Shown here: positions 1 through 12,246 of the stretch, piece by piece
Layout of the letters: every line of letters begins with the position of its first letter
Position numbering within the stretch: position 1 is the stretch's first letter
Assembly: GCA_029783825.1 (NCBI GenBank)
Contig: JAREIK010000751.1
Location: 854,790-918,789, forward strand
DNA length: 64,000 nucleotides
Direction: 5' to 3'
From: Sapria himalayana
Lineage: Eukaryota; Streptophyta; Magnoliopsida; Malpighiales; Rafflesiaceae
Position numbers and translations under genes: made by a program
The notes under the pieces: model-generated
What the model was told of the DNA's origin: nothing
What the model saw: only the letters and a program-made list of their open reading frames with translations
The model's database searches: none

Positions 1-1167
1 TATCTATCTATTTATTTGTATATCTATCTGTCTATCTATATTTCTAAGTATCTATCTATCTCTTTATCTATCTATCTATCTATATGTGTATCTCTATATT
101 TGTTTCTATATATGTCTATATATCTATCTATCATTCTTTTTATCTATCAATCTTTATTTCTATCTATCTATCTATTTATCTATCTTTCTATCTATTTATC
201 TATCAATCTAACTATTTGTCTATCGATATGTCTATCTAACTAACTAATGATCAACCTATTTATCTATCTGTATATCTATCTCTCTATCTTTTGATTTGAC
301 TTTTTATCTATCCATCTATCTTTATATCAAACAATCTATCAATCTGTTTTTCTATCTATTTTTCTATCTTTCTATTTGTTTATCTTTCTATTTATTTATC
401 AATCAATCAACCTATGTGTGTATTTTTTGATCTATGTATCTATATGTCTATCTATTTGTCTATCAATTATTTATTGATTTGCCTATCTAATTATCTTTAT
501 ATCTATCCATGCATCTATCTATCTATCTATCAGTCAATTTATTCACATATATATATATATATATCCATCAATCCTTCTATATATCAATCTATCTATCTGA
601 CTATCTATCCTTCTATTTATCTATCTATCTATCTTTCTATCTATCCTTTAATCTAACTATCTATATATCCATCTATATATCTATCTATCTATCTACGTAT
701 CTGTCTTTCTATTTTCATTTCTATCTGCATGTTTATTTGTTTGTCTCTTGTATGTCTATTTGTCTTTGTTTCTATCTTTATTTATGTCTCTCAATCTAAC
801 TATCTATGTATCTTTCTGTCTGTCTATCTATCTTTATATGAATGTATATCTGTCTATCTATATGTCTATCTATCTGTCTATAAATTTGTATGTCTATTTG
901 TATGTCTATCTGTCTAGCTATCTCTTTATCTGTCTATTTATCTATCTATCTATCTTTATATATGTCTATCTATCTGTCTATATAAATGCCTATTTATCCA
1001 TCAATCAATCTGTCTATTTATCTATCTGTCTATCTTTATTTCTATTTATCTATTTGTCTATATAAATACCTATTTATCCATCAATCAATCTGTCTATCTA
1101 TCTATCTATCTATATATATATATATGTCTATCAATCTATCTGTCTATCTAAATATCTATCTGTCTAC

Positions 1168-1199
<32 letters not shown>

Positions 1200-1973
1200 T
1201 TATCTATCTATCTATATGTCTATTTGCGTATCTATCGGTCTATCCATCTAAATGTCTATCTGTCTATTTATATGTCTATCTATCTATATGTCTATCTATT
1301 TTTCTATCACATTATCTATCTATATGTATATCTAACTTCCTATCTATTTGTCTATCTATAAGGCTATCTAACTATTTATCTATCTATTTATTTGTATATC
1401 TATCTATCTATCCATCTCTTTATATATCTGACTATCTATTTGTCTAGCTATATGTCTATTATCTGTCTATCTATTTGTCTATTTATTTATCTATACATCT
1501 ATATGTTTATATATTTTTATTTCTATATGTTTATCAATATTTCTATCTATATGTTTATCTTTCTACTTATCTATTTATCTATTTGTATAATATCTGTCGA
1601 TCTATCTGTCTATCTATTTATCTATGTATTAGTATATAAATCTATCTATATATTTTTCTATCTATATGTCTATATATATATATATATATATATATCTATT
1701 TCTCTATTTATCTATCTATTTATTTATCTATTATATATTTATCTTTGTGTGTATCTTTCTCTCTATCAATCTTTCTACCTATTTTTCTATATATTTGTCT
1801 ATCTATATGTGTTATATCTTTTTATCTATCTATCTATCTCCCTATATATCTATCTATCTAATTGTCTATCCATCTATCTATCTATTTGTCTATTTATTTG
1901 TCTATCTATCTTTCTATTTCTCTATATATCTATCTATCAATATGACAAAATATCTCTCCGTCTAGCTATCTAA

Positions 1974-2005
<32 letters not shown>

Positions 2006-3574
2006 TAATCTATCTATGTGTTTTTCTATATTTCTATTTATTTATGAGTCTATCTATTTAAGTAACAACCTATATATTTATCTATGTATCTTTCTATCTA
2101 TCTATTTATCTATGTATCTATCTATCTATCTATATATGTGTCTGTCTTCCTATCTATCTGTCATTCTTTCATTCTATTTTTCTATCTTTTTGTCTATATA
2201 TAAGTCAATCTATTTGTCAATCAATCTATTATTTATCTATCTATCTATCTATCCATCTTCTAACTATATGTCTATCTTGTTGGGAATTTACCAATCGATA
2301 TATCTATGTATCATTATATATATCAATTTATGTATCTATTTGTCTATCTATCTGATTATTTATCTATCTATATATCTGTCTGTCCATCTATTTGTCTATC
2401 TAAATGTCTATCTATCTATTTATCTATCTTTCTATCTATCTGTGTATCTATCTATCGATCTAAGTACCTACAGATTTGTCTATCTATTTATCTATCTATC
2501 TTTCTATTTATCTATTAATATAATTATCTTTCTATCTGTCTATCTATCTTTCTATCTATCAATCTATATATTCGTATAACTATCTATTTATCTATTTCTT
2601 TATATATCTTTCTATCAATGTGTCTATCAATCTGTCTAATAAATTGTGTTTATATTTGTCTATCTATTTATTTATAAGTGTATCTATTTATCTTTCTATA
2701 TATCTATCTATCTATATGTTTAATTATCTATCTATCTATTTATCTATCTATCTTTCTTTCTATATATCTATCTATCGATCTATTTATCTATATATTTATT
2801 TGTTTATCTATCTATCTAACTATCTATCTTTTGATCTATCTATTTATATGTCTATTTATTTGTCTAACTATCTATATATTTATCTATCTATCTAACTATC
2901 GATATATCAATCTATTTAACAATCAATCAATAAATCTATCTATTTGTCAATATATATGTCTATCTATCTATCATTATATCTATATGGCTATATGGAATGT
3001 CTATTTGTCTATCTATCTATCTATCTATCTTTCTATCTCACTATTTATCTATCTATATGTAATACATCTTTATATCAATCTGTCTATCTATTTATCTATT
3101 TATCTATTTATCTATTTATCTATCTATATTTTTGTGTGTGTGTATATATATATATATATATTTATTTATTTATTTATCTATCTATTTGTCTATCTTTATA
3201 TGTATCAAACTTTCTAACTATCTATTTATCTATATATCTATTTATCTATCTATCTATTTATCTATCTATCTATTTGTCTACTTATATGTCTATTTATTTA
3301 TTTATCTATCTATATATCAATCTATTTTTCTATTCTATCTATCTATCTATCTATTTGTCTATCCATCTTTTTATCTATTTATCTGTTTGTCTATCTACCT
3401 ACCATTATATCTATCTATTTGTTTATATATATGTCTATCTGTCTAATAATCAATCTATCCTTTTATCTATCTATATGTCTATCTTTCTATCTCTATGTCT
3501 ATCTATCTATCTATTTTTCCATCTATCTATATTTCTATCTATCTATCTATTTGTCTATCTAAATATCTATATTG

Positions 3575-3617
<43 letters not shown>

Positions 3618-4807
3618 TGTTTATCTATATATCTATTTATTTGTCTATCTATCTGTCTATCTATCTATCTTTTTATTTGTCTATCTATCTGTCTATATAT
3701 CTTTATATTTATATATATGTATATCTGTCTATCTATTAATCTATCTCACTATATATCTATCTATCTATTTGTTTATCTTTCTATCTATTAATCTATCAAT
3801 CTATTTATCTCTCTATATATTTATAAGTGTATCTATCTATCTATTAGGCTATCTATATGTCTTTATATCTATTTGTCTATCTTTCTATATTTGTCAATCT
3901 ATCTATTTTTCTATCTATCTATCTTTTTGTCTTTCTATCTTTTTATCTATTTATCTATTTATATATCTATATATCTATTTATCTATCTTTCTAACTATTT
4001 GTCTATTTATCTCTCTCAATATGTCTATCTATATTTCTAACTATCTATCTTTTTATCTATCAATCTTTCTATCTATCTATTTGTTTATCTATCTTTTTTA
4101 TCGATATGTTAACCTATCTAACTATCTATCTATTGATCTATATATCTATCTATCTATCTACATATCACTCAATTTATCTATTTATCTAACTATCTTTTTG
4201 TTTTTCTTTCTATTTAATATCAATCTGTCTAGCTAACTATGTATCTATCAATGTATGCATATATATGTCTATATATCTATTTAATTGTCTATCTATCTGT
4301 CTATCTATCCATATGTCTATCTTTCTATCAATTTATCTATCTATATATCTGTCCATCAATCCTTCTATATGCTTATTTATTTATCTGACTATTGATCCTT
4401 CTATCTATCTATATCTTTTTATCCATTTATCTATCTAATAATTTAACTATCTATATATCCATCTCTTTATATATCTATCTATCTATATATATGTCTTTCT
4501 GTTTGTCTTTCTATCTGTATGTTTATTTGTCTGTCTATTTGTTTGTATATCTATCTTCCTTTCTGTCTTTCTATTTGTCTATCTTATCTTTATAACTATC
4601 TGTCTGATTATATGTCTGTCTATCTGTCTTTATAACAATATGTCTATCGATATGTCTATCTGTCTATATATATGTCTATCAATCTATATGTATATCTGTC
4701 TATATATCTTTCTGTTTATCTATCTATCTATCTTTTTATCTATCTATCTGTCTATCTATCTATCTATCTGTCTGGTTGTTTATCTATCTAACTATTTATC
4801 TAAATAT
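1..4807. repeat. 4.8-kb degenerate TATC tetranucleotide tract
   Basis: Nearly the whole stretch is built of TATC/TGTC/TTTC units on the + strand, with short TATA runs (for example near 3,577-3,611). Pure runs are short and substitutions and small indels are everywhere, so this is an old, diverged microsatellite. A TATC repeat read in any + frame gives Tyr-Leu-Ser-Ile without a stop, whereas the opposite strand gives TAG. This explains the long + strand frames here (up to about 430 codons at 2,944-4,236), which I do not regard as genes. It ends abruptly at 4,807, where a CACTA-like terminus begins. The left edge is outside the window. Confidence 0.95.
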
Positions 4808-5850
4808 CACTACAAAAAAATGTATATTAAGCTAGGAAAATTTAGCTATGGATAAAATCCCTTGCTGATTTGCGAGGAATTAGCTAGGGTATAACAAATG
4901 AATTTTGATTTTACATCAAATTAAAAATTTGCGACTGATTAGTGACGGAATAACAATAGAAATATTTGATTGATTATTTTTCCCCGCTAAAATTATCGTA
5001 GATATTTCCGTAATCAAAAGTGGGAAATTTAGTGACGGATTTAGCGACGAAATTTTTCTAGCTAATTAAAACGAGACAAAATTCATTGCTAAATAATTAT
5101 CTGAATTTAATTTTTTTTTGATTTTATATATCATTGGAAGTAATAATTCCTTAAATGTTTAATTTCTTAAAATATATGAATTTAGATAGTGATTTTTCAC
5201 TAGCATTTTGGGCTAGTTATAATTTATGTCGGTAATCTTTAATGATTTAATTTTTTTAAGCATTATTTTTTAGAATATTTTATGTTATTTTTTATATTAA
5301 AGGTTTGTAATTGTCTATAGATGAGTGATTCTTGAAAGACACAATCTTCTCATATAAAAATAAAAATATGATATTATTATAAAAAAATTAATAAATATAT
5401 AAATCCGAATAAAAACTTATATTAAATTAGACTAAAATAACTATTTTTTTGATTATAAATTAATTACAAAATTATATAAAATTTTTTTCTTAAATTTTTA
5501 ATTATGATATTTAAATATTTGTATTAAGAAACATTATATAATTAATTATATATTTATAATAAGTTTTAAAATATTTTAATTAATAAAACAACATAAATAA
5601 AAATTACTTTTAATAAAAAGCTAAAATAAACTATTGTTTGATTAAATATAAAAATTTATAAAAATATATGATTAAAAAAATCAACAAATAAATGTTTGTA
5701 TTATTTAAAGTAAAAATAAATATTTTTATGAATACAAAAATCTTTTAAAAATATAATGACTAAAAGATTTGATAATTTTGAATTATAAAAAAAATTCAAC
5801 TTTTTCATAAAATTTAAAATAAAATAAGTTGATATTAAAATATTAATATA
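4808..5850 (+). mobile_element. CACTA-like element copy A, terminal and subterminal part
   Basis: The segment opens with CACTACAAAAAAAT, the terminal signature of plant CACTA (En/Spm-type) elements. Subterminal motifs follow of the types TAGCTA, GATTAGTGACGGA and TTAGCGACGA. It aligns in the same orientation with copy C (59,244 onward). Shared landmarks are the opening CACTACAAAAAAAT, a GATTTTA..AAATTAAAAATTTG block, and the string around 5,311-5,350 (TCTATAGATGAG...CTTGAAAGACA). The copies diverge near 5,850. Three bases before the terminus (TAT) would be half of a target duplication, but I found no second terminus (reverse complement of CACTACAAAAA) downstream, so the right end is undefined. 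No transposase is visible in it. Confidence 0.7.
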
Positions 5851-6639
5851 TAGATGTTTTAATTACATCAAAAGAATTTGATGATTTAAAAAATAAATGT
5901 TTTAGTGTTGTTATTAAATGAATATTTCAATGATTCAAATATATAATGACTAAAAGATTTTAATTTTATGCCTTTAAAATTATTTCTTATTATATTAATA
6001 AAAAATTAATTGAATTCATATAAATTTAAAACCATTATATATATATGTATGTATGTGTGTGTGTGTGTGTGTGTGTGTGAAATAATTTATTATTATATAA
6101 TATGATTTTATTTATTTATGAAATAATATCATTTATGTTTAAATAAAAATTTATTTCATTTTTTTAATTTAATTTATTTATTTTTTATAAATTTAGTTTA
6201 CTTTTATATTTTTGTCTCTTTATTTTCTATATATTTACATCCAATTTTGTATTTATAGTTTCCTTGAAAAAAAATGCTAAGGCATTAAGCACTTAACATT
6301 TTTTTTTATCTTTCAACGACGAAGAGAGGAGAAGCAAAACGAGACTATGGGAGCAACCTACAAAATCGACCTCTTCTTGTTACTAGGTAATATTATCATT
6401 GCTCTTCTCCTTCGGAATACTACTTACATATCTCCATCTCTCTCGATTTGATTACCATTGGTGGAGTTAAATTTTTAGGGTTATATTGATTTTCAAATAC
6501 TAAATGTTTGCATATTATTTTCTGCTTCTGTAACTTAAGAAAAAAAATTATGCTGAATGTTTTCTACTTCTGTAACTTAAGAAAAACAAGCTTAATGTTT
6601 ATGAGTTCTATTTTTGTTGTCTCCAAAAATATTATAAAC
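5851..6639. other. AT-rich block present in copy A only; exon-like stretch, no gene called
   Basis: This block lies between two parts of copy A that are contiguous in copy B, so it is either an insertion in A or a loss from B. It holds a TG run (about 6,042-6,079). A less AT-rich stretch at 6,315-6,405 contains an ATG (6,347) and reads like a 5' UTR plus short first exon, but I do not recognise the peptide. There is also a 42-bp tandem duplication (6,518-6,559 and 6,560-6,598) with the core CTTCTGTAACTTAAGAAAAA. Confidence 0.4.
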
Positions 6640-7110
6640 AGATAACATTATTTATAAACTTTTATACTTTTATATAATCATATACCATATATATAAAAGT
6701 CTATACTTTAATATATATAAACATATTACATTATATATAAACATATAATGTTATATATAAATATTTATACATATGAATTAATATTTATAAATATCTATAC
6801 AAAAATTACATAAAACTATCCATTTATTTAATTTTTTATATAGCAATTATATAACATATAAAATGTTTATAAATTTTTGTAAACATTTATATAACATATT
6901 AATTTTTATAAAAATATATAATGTTATAATGTTTATATAAATGTGATATCTATACCATATAATATTTATCAAAGTGTTAGATATATATAATTATATTTAA
7001 GTAACATTTATAAATATATTTTAAACACATAGTATATCAAAACACTTGTATAATTATATAATCATATGCCATTATATATAAAAGTATTTATAATTATATT
7101 TAGTTTTAAT
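6640..7110 (+). repeat. Copy A, AT-rich inner segment shared with copy B
   Basis: The stretch 6,690-7,100 aligns with 13,165-13,580 of copy B. Both carry ATAATGTTATATATAAAT, then AAACT(C)TATCCATTTAT, GTTTATATAA.TGTGATAT and a terminal block around CACTTGTA..ATTATATAATC..ATG(C/T)CATTATA. Composition is almost purely A and T. It has no coding potential and is followed directly by the cofactor D pseudogene. Confidence 0.65.
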
Positions 7111-7146
7111 CATAATAAAGCAATGAACAAGGCCATTTGTAAAAAA

Positions 7147-8565
7147 ACTCTCTTTTGTAAATAAGCAAAAAGATTTAGCTGGTATTGTTGGTGCAATTGA
7201 GAATGCTCATCTTTATCGAGGTGGGGGGGGGGGGGGGAAGATGATGCACTCCACTGTCTCCTGATTGATAGAATGTATTGCATTGTGTCATTTATCATTA
7301 TCCGAGAGGATAACACAAAGTCTATGTGATATCGTCGATGAGATCTTGAACCATCCCAATCCTCAGATACAGGTGGTGCTACACCTTGCAAGTTAATTTC
7401 TTTCCAACATGACCCATTATATCATCAAAGCTCCATTTATCTTCTTCCCCTTTAAACATCACAGAACACATCTATTGGTGCCTTGAAACCCTTTGTTTGA
7501 GCATTCCTAGTTCTTGTAGGTAATGGTGATGCAGCCGGTGTGACCTCAAAGTACCTACAGTAGCTTTCTAATCAAAACACTGATATTAGAAGGGGCTCAG
7601 CTTTAGCCTTTGGAGTTCTTCCTTGTATGTTATTGGCTCATATATCGAGAGAGGTTGTCTTCAAGCTCTGTGAGATTGACGTGCAGGGTGATACTGAGAT
7701 CAGAGATGTCGAAGCAAGGGTGAATGCTATCAGATGGTTCATCTCTCTGTCTCAAACACTTGCCCTTGAAAGATTGGCTCCTAGTTCTCGCTTACTCATC
7801 TATTATCTGAAAAAGGAAAAGGTAATGGCTTGTTTATTTGAAGCTCTGGATTAATATTCTGTCGATAACATAGGATATGTTGGTTCATGGGTTCGTGAGG
7901 CAGCCATTGAAAAATCAAGGAGTTAGCTTACATTCACTATGATGTATCCTCTTCTCCTTCAAAATCACATCTAGCAGCTGAAAATGAAGAAGACACCGAA
8001 GTAGTGATGTTCTTTGATGAAAACATGGTTACAATGTGGTGATGGGCATTGCTAAGCAAGCTGTGGAGAAGATTGATGGATTACGCGAGGCTGCTACAAT
8101 AACTCCATAAAGGATTTTGCATAGTAAGAAGACTCTAGTCAAGTGCATATCTTTTATGGATAAACTAGAACAGATTGTTCCCTACAATGTAGTAATACTA
8201 TGTAGTATGTGTATCACCATCCTCATGATCTCCTGCTTGTTTTTTCTTTTTTCTCTTTTTTGACAATGGGTGTGCTTTAATTGCAAGTGCCTACTATGTG
8301 TTATTCTTGTTTTGTGTAGCTACTTGAATTTCCTTGTTATAGTAAGGCAGTGATGTCTAGATTAGTTATTTCAATGGGTGGATAGCAAGATTCTCTAAGG
8401 AAGACATCAATATCTGTGATGTTGGACTATCTTGTGAAGATAGAATTGAAGTCTTGCCAGAGGAGAGGCCTAGAGGGATCATGCTCTGCCTTGATCTCTT
8501 GTGGATTCTCCAGCAGCACCGAGGATGTGACAGATTTATTTTTCGTACTTTTAAGGTATGGCATC
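7147..8565 (+). pseudogene. Tubulin-folding cofactor D (TFCD) pseudogene fragment
   Basis: TFCD is the HEAT/ARM-repeat chaperone that handles beta-tubulin during alpha/beta-tubulin heterodimer assembly in the cytosol. Translating successive + frames gives recognisable cofactor D segments in family order: a piece ending GAIENAHLYR near 7,155-7,220; ILNHPNPQIQ near 7,350-7,380; RRGSALAFGVLP near 7,590-7,625; DVEARVNAIRW in the open stretch 7,627-7,854; GSWVREAAIE near 7,885-7,910; AKQAVEKIDGLREAA near 8,050-8,095; and CYSKAVMSRLVISMGG near 8,335-8,380. Frames shift repeatedly, stops occur, and a 15-base G run (7,223-7,237) interrupts the first part. About 8,195-8,320 looks like a retained intron ending near TGTGTAG, so this derives from genomic DNA rather than a processed transcript. 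Only a middle part of the protein (usually well over 1,000 residues) is present. It is not functional. The assignment is from recall of the family, not a search. Confidence 0.8.
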
Positions 8566-8713
8566 ATATTTTCTAAATGAAATTCCAACATGATGGGTGT
8601 TATGAACATCGCTATCAATTTTTTGTATGATCTAAAATAACTTGGCTTTTTTGAAGTTTCATATGAACATTGCTATTTTGGTTTAGGGTTGCTATGAACG
8701 ATAGGAGATAAAG

Positions 8714-8764
<51 letters not shown>

Positions 8765-10261
8765 GAGAGAGAGAGGGGAGAAGAGAAAAAAATAGAAAAA
8801 AAATTATTTAAATCATAAAATGGATTTTTGAATATACAATATTAGGCATGTGTGTGTGTGTATTGAAGTGTTTACATGTAAGAAAAATAATACAAAAAAT
8901 GAGTATTCTTTATAAGTTTGTGCCTTGTGGTACCCCACAAGTCAAATGCTCCCAAGCAAATAAAAAAACTAAAGTAAATACTTAATAATTATGATATATA
9001 TATATTTATATATTTATGTATGTATGTACGTACGTATGTATGTATGTATGTATGTATGTATACAAGTATACACAATACTATATGTATGGTATGGTTTGGG
9101 GCATCCTACAATTTAAGTATTCAAATAAATATAAAACAAAAAATGCAATAATCATGATAAATATTTAAAAAAATAAATAAATAACACACACACGCACACA
9201 AATGTATATATGCAAGAAAAATAATAAAAAAATGTGCATTCTTTTTAAAATAAGGAGTGATTATTGTATAACAAAAGTAATAAAAATAAGGCATAGAGGT
9301 ACCACCTAGTACACATGACTCTTGCATAGGTCTGGGATTTGTGAGTTTAATATCTTGATAGTTTTATCCCTGAAAATCATAAATGTTATATTGTTATGTC
9401 TGATAATTCACAAAGTAGTAAAAATAATAAAATTTTTTATTCCTAGACGAGAGTACTATTATCATACCAGTGCATTACCTCATAATATATCACATACTTC
9501 ATGATATATACCTTAGGGTATATATTGTGTATGATGCTTGAAATTGGGGTAAATTTTATTTTTATCAAGTTAAAATATCAGATGAACATTCATTTTTTTA
9601 TATTGATTTTTATTATTTTTTTATTTTTTATTTTTTATTTTTATTTATTTTATTTTTATTTTATTTTATTTTTATTTTATTTATTTTATTTTTATTTTAT
9701 TTTTATTTTATTTTTATTTTATTTTTAATTTATTTTTATTTTATTTTATTTTTATTATTTTTATTATTTTTATTATTTTTATTATTTTTATTATTTTTAT
9801 TATTTTTATTATTTTTATTATTTTTATTATTTTTATTTTTTTGTATAATAATGTTTCATGTATGATCACAATTAATAATGGAGATGTATTTATTAGGAAA
9901 TATATAATAATCAAATTATAAAGAATTTATTTAAAAATATCAAAGTATTACACACACACACACACACAGTAAAATATCAAAAGTTTGAATAAAGATTTAT
10001 GATGGGTTAATTTTCAAAGCCTTTTCTTAACAACTTGACTGGGAAGATAGTCATTGTAAAACTCAAGTGGAGAATGGAATACAAAGGTGACCTACCATGT
10101 GTTCTTTTCCTGTGCATTGCATTTTTTTTCTCATTTTTTTTCTTTGGTTTCTTTCAGGTTTCCTTGCTTTGGTGGATTCCAATATGAACCTACAGGCATG
10201 AAAAAATTCAATACCACGTAGCCTGTTGTCATTTGCACTTATATTTTCATTTTGTTTGATA
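8566..10261. other. Gene-free stretch rich in simple repeats
   Basis: It contains a GA run (8,716-8,776), a GTAT run (about 9,015-9,062), a long ATTTT/ATTTTT/TTATT stretch (about 9,588-9,842) and a CA run (9,950-9,968). Two loosely similar segments (about 8,880-8,925 and 9,210-9,250, sharing AAGAAAAATAATA and a CATTCTTT core) suggest an old duplication. Around 10,040-10,200 a piece has exon-intron-exon look: AATACAAAG/GTGACC, then a T-rich stretch ending TTTCAG, then TTTCCTTGCTTTGGTGG. I cannot identify it. Confidence 0.6.
9588..9842. repeat. ATTTTT/ATTTTATTTT microsatellite-like tract
   Basis: About 250 bases consist only of A and T in units of TTTTA, TTTTTA and TTATT. The last 100 bases are an almost regular TTTTATTAT array. 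It is low complexity, and the apparent Phe/Leu/Tyr reading frame through it is an artefact. Confidence 0.9.
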
Positions 10262-10270
10262 CTTTCTAAT
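10262..10270. repeat. Left 9-bp target-site duplication of the Pack-MULE
   Basis: CTTTCTAAT directly precedes the left TIR and is repeated without mismatch directly after the right TIR. Nine bases is the typical MULE duplication length. Confidence 0.85.
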
Positions 10271-10425
10271 GAGTTTTGTACGGAAATAATACATTTTAAA
10301 TAAAAATTCCAAAATATAATACTAGTTTAAAAAATATTACCTAACTAATGTGTCTGGAAACGGCGTGACAATTTGCATTGTTGTGAACGATGGGCATTGC
10401 CATGCAATTAAATTTTAAAAACCAA
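10271..10425 (+). repeat. Pack-MULE left terminal inverted repeat
   Basis: The left arm pairs with the right arm over about 150 bases. Shared blocks include TTTTAAATAAAAA, TTAAAAAATATTACC and GCATTGCCA-type motifs. Two single-base gaps are needed. It contains GGCATTGCCATGC, opposite GTCATTGCCACGC in the other arm. Confidence 0.8.
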
Positions 10426-10470
10426 AGGCCGACATTGTGAATGTTGGCTATTAAATTTTAAAAATTTAAA

Positions 10471-12110
10471 ATGTATGCATTGGGAATAACGAGAGAATGT
10501 GTGGCATCCAATCTAGTGAAAAACAAGGTTGAACAAGCCGAATCCATGGATATTTGTTCTAGAAGTACATTCACCACCCTGGCTACTACTACAAATATCA
10601 CTCAAGTTCTTAGGAATTCATACCTAAAAGAAGCCATAAAACCTCTCACCGTAGCTAACTCTCCTCATCCTCCAGTTCTTTCATTAAGTCAATTTGAACC
10701 CATTGGGGAATGACTTAAGCTTGCCAATAGAAGCACTGACAAAGAAAGAAGATGTGATGAGGGTTTTACAGGTGATGGAGAGGAAGAAAAGAAACATCAT
10801 GATTACTAGAGAGTGTGTGGCAAGCATAGAGAGCGTAGTAAGAGGAGTGAGAGATAAAATGGAAATTGTTAGATTAGTAACATTTCCTCTGTCCTTTTTA
10901 AAGGAATCATTCAAAAGTATATCTTGACCAGAAGTTTATGGAGCTTAAGTACATCGTAGATGCTTATTCGACTAGAGGAGTTGTTTTATATGTGGGTGAA
11001 CTTAATTGGGTCTCTGATATCTGGCCAAATTATGGTTGGCAGGCACTTAACAACATTACAAAGTATATTATCACATAGATGCAAAGTCTGATCTACCGAA
11101 TAGGTAACGAGGCTAGAAGAGAATGACTCATGGGAATCGCCAAATTCCAAACTTACATCAAGTGTAAAGTAGGCTTTCCCTCTCTGGAGACTATTTGTGA
11201 ACTTTATCCAGTCACTGTTCCTGTTGGAAGCCTTAATCTTAGCCTCAATCTCAACAGGTAAAATGATTATTTTTTTTTTTTTCTCAGATTCCTCTAGTCC
11301 AATATACCAGTCACTTATGCTACCCATCAATGACTCAAATACACACCCACAAAGACACACACAAACACATACACCCACACACTTATTCATATGTATCATC
11401 ATGTCACCTATTATATATATGTGTGCATAAACAATTGATATCTCACTAGTCATGCATTTGACTAAGTTTTAAAAAAGAAGAAAAAGGGTGTAGAAGCAAA
11501 ACATCTACTTGTGAGAGTGGCTCTGGCTGAGAAAAGATTGAATCTGGATTACTTACAAGAATTGCAACATGCAGCTCCAATTGCTCCATTAACCTCGATA
11601 AAGAAACTCAAGTTTGAAACCATGAGTTCATTTCTGCAGGTTCTTCTTGCTCGAGTTTAGTGTCATGGCTCTAGTGGTATAAAGAAGAAAAGAGGGGTGA
11701 TGATAAGGTGCCTATTATTTTTATTAAATATGAAATATGATATTGTCTACTCAAATATATCTATATCCTCTTCTTCCTATTAAATGATTTGTTTTTTTTT
11801 TCTTTAATCATGATTTTGAGTGATCCTGTCAACTTCAACAAATCAAGGGATGCTTGACACAAGTTGCTTCTCCATTTCAATCCAGAGAAAACCATCAAGT
11901 TAAATTCATCTTCTTCATCTTCCATTTCTGTATCATCTTTTGATCAAACCACCAACTTGGGAATTTGTATGGCCAAGATAAAATATTGAAAGCAAAAAAT
12001 GAATCCAAACTTGATCTCATGTCAAACCCAAATTCAAGCCCAAATTCGGCATCATCAAGTGAGGCAGACATTGATGAAGGTCTTGATTTTAAAAATTCAG
12101 TCGCGTGGCA
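10471..12110 (+). pseudogene. SMAX1-LIKE (SMXL) gene fragment captured in the Pack-MULE
   Basis: SMXL proteins are nuclear ClpB-like repressors removed by MAX2/D14/KAI2 signalling; some members act in phloem development. The + frames give recognisable pieces: SQFEPIG near 10,690-10,712; EALTKKEDVMRVLQVMERKK then RECVASIESVVRGVRDKME in 10,694-10,870; VTFPLSFLKESFKS near 10,875-10,920; a broken stretch around GVVLYVGELNWVSDIWPNYG near 10,979-11,037; PSLETICELYPVTVPVGS near 11,180-11,240; and NPNSSPNSASSSEADIDEG near 12,027-12,083, typical of a region near the SMXL C-terminus. Order and strand match one SMXL gene with large losses, including most of the second ATPase-like region. Frameshifts and stops separate the pieces. 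An S/T-rich stretch at 10,471-10,690 partly repeats the ITRECVAS motif found again near 10,803. It cannot make a working SMXL. Which SMXL clade it came from is not decided. Confidence 0.75.
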
Positions 12111-12237
12111 ATGACCGCCATTCACAATGATGGCCATTGTCATGCTGTTTTCAGATGCACTAGTTTGGTAATATTTTTTAACAAGCATCATATTTTGGAT
12201 TTTTTATTTAAAAAATATGATTTCTGTAAAAAAAATC
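12085..12237 (-). repeat. Pack-MULE right terminal inverted repeat
   Basis: This is the reverse-complement partner of the left arm. Its outer end reads TTTCTGTAAAAAAAATC on the + strand, and its inner end merges with the last recognisable SMXL codons near 12,085-12,110. Confidence 0.8.
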
Positions 12238-12246
12238 CTTTCTAAT
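12238..12246. repeat. Right 9-bp target-site duplication of the Pack-MULE
   Basis: CTTTCTAAT directly follows the right TIR and is identical to the copy at 10,262-10,270. Confidence 0.85.

Larger units (their letters stand above)
10271..12237. mobile_element. Pack-MULE carrying a SMAX1-like gene fragment
   Basis: The element is bounded by long imperfect terminal inverted repeats (10,271 to about 10,425, and about 12,085 to 12,237). Read inward, the ends are GAGTTTTGTACGGAAAT and GATTTTTTTTACAGAAAT. Immediately outside both ends stands the same 9-mer, CTTTCTAAT (10,262-10,270 and 12,238-12,246). Long TIRs plus a 9-bp target duplication are the defining features of Mutator-like elements. The interior holds no transposase. 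Instead it has pieces of a host SMXL gene, which makes it a Pack-MULE. Length is 1,967 bp. The TIRs match at roughly three quarters of positions, so the insertion is not recent. Confidence 0.85.

Noticed and set aside
2944..4236. 430-codon frame of Tyr-Leu-Ser-Ile repeats (and similar frames in 1-4,855)
   Set aside because: It is the translation of TATC units, which lack stops in every + frame. There is no unique sequence or domain.
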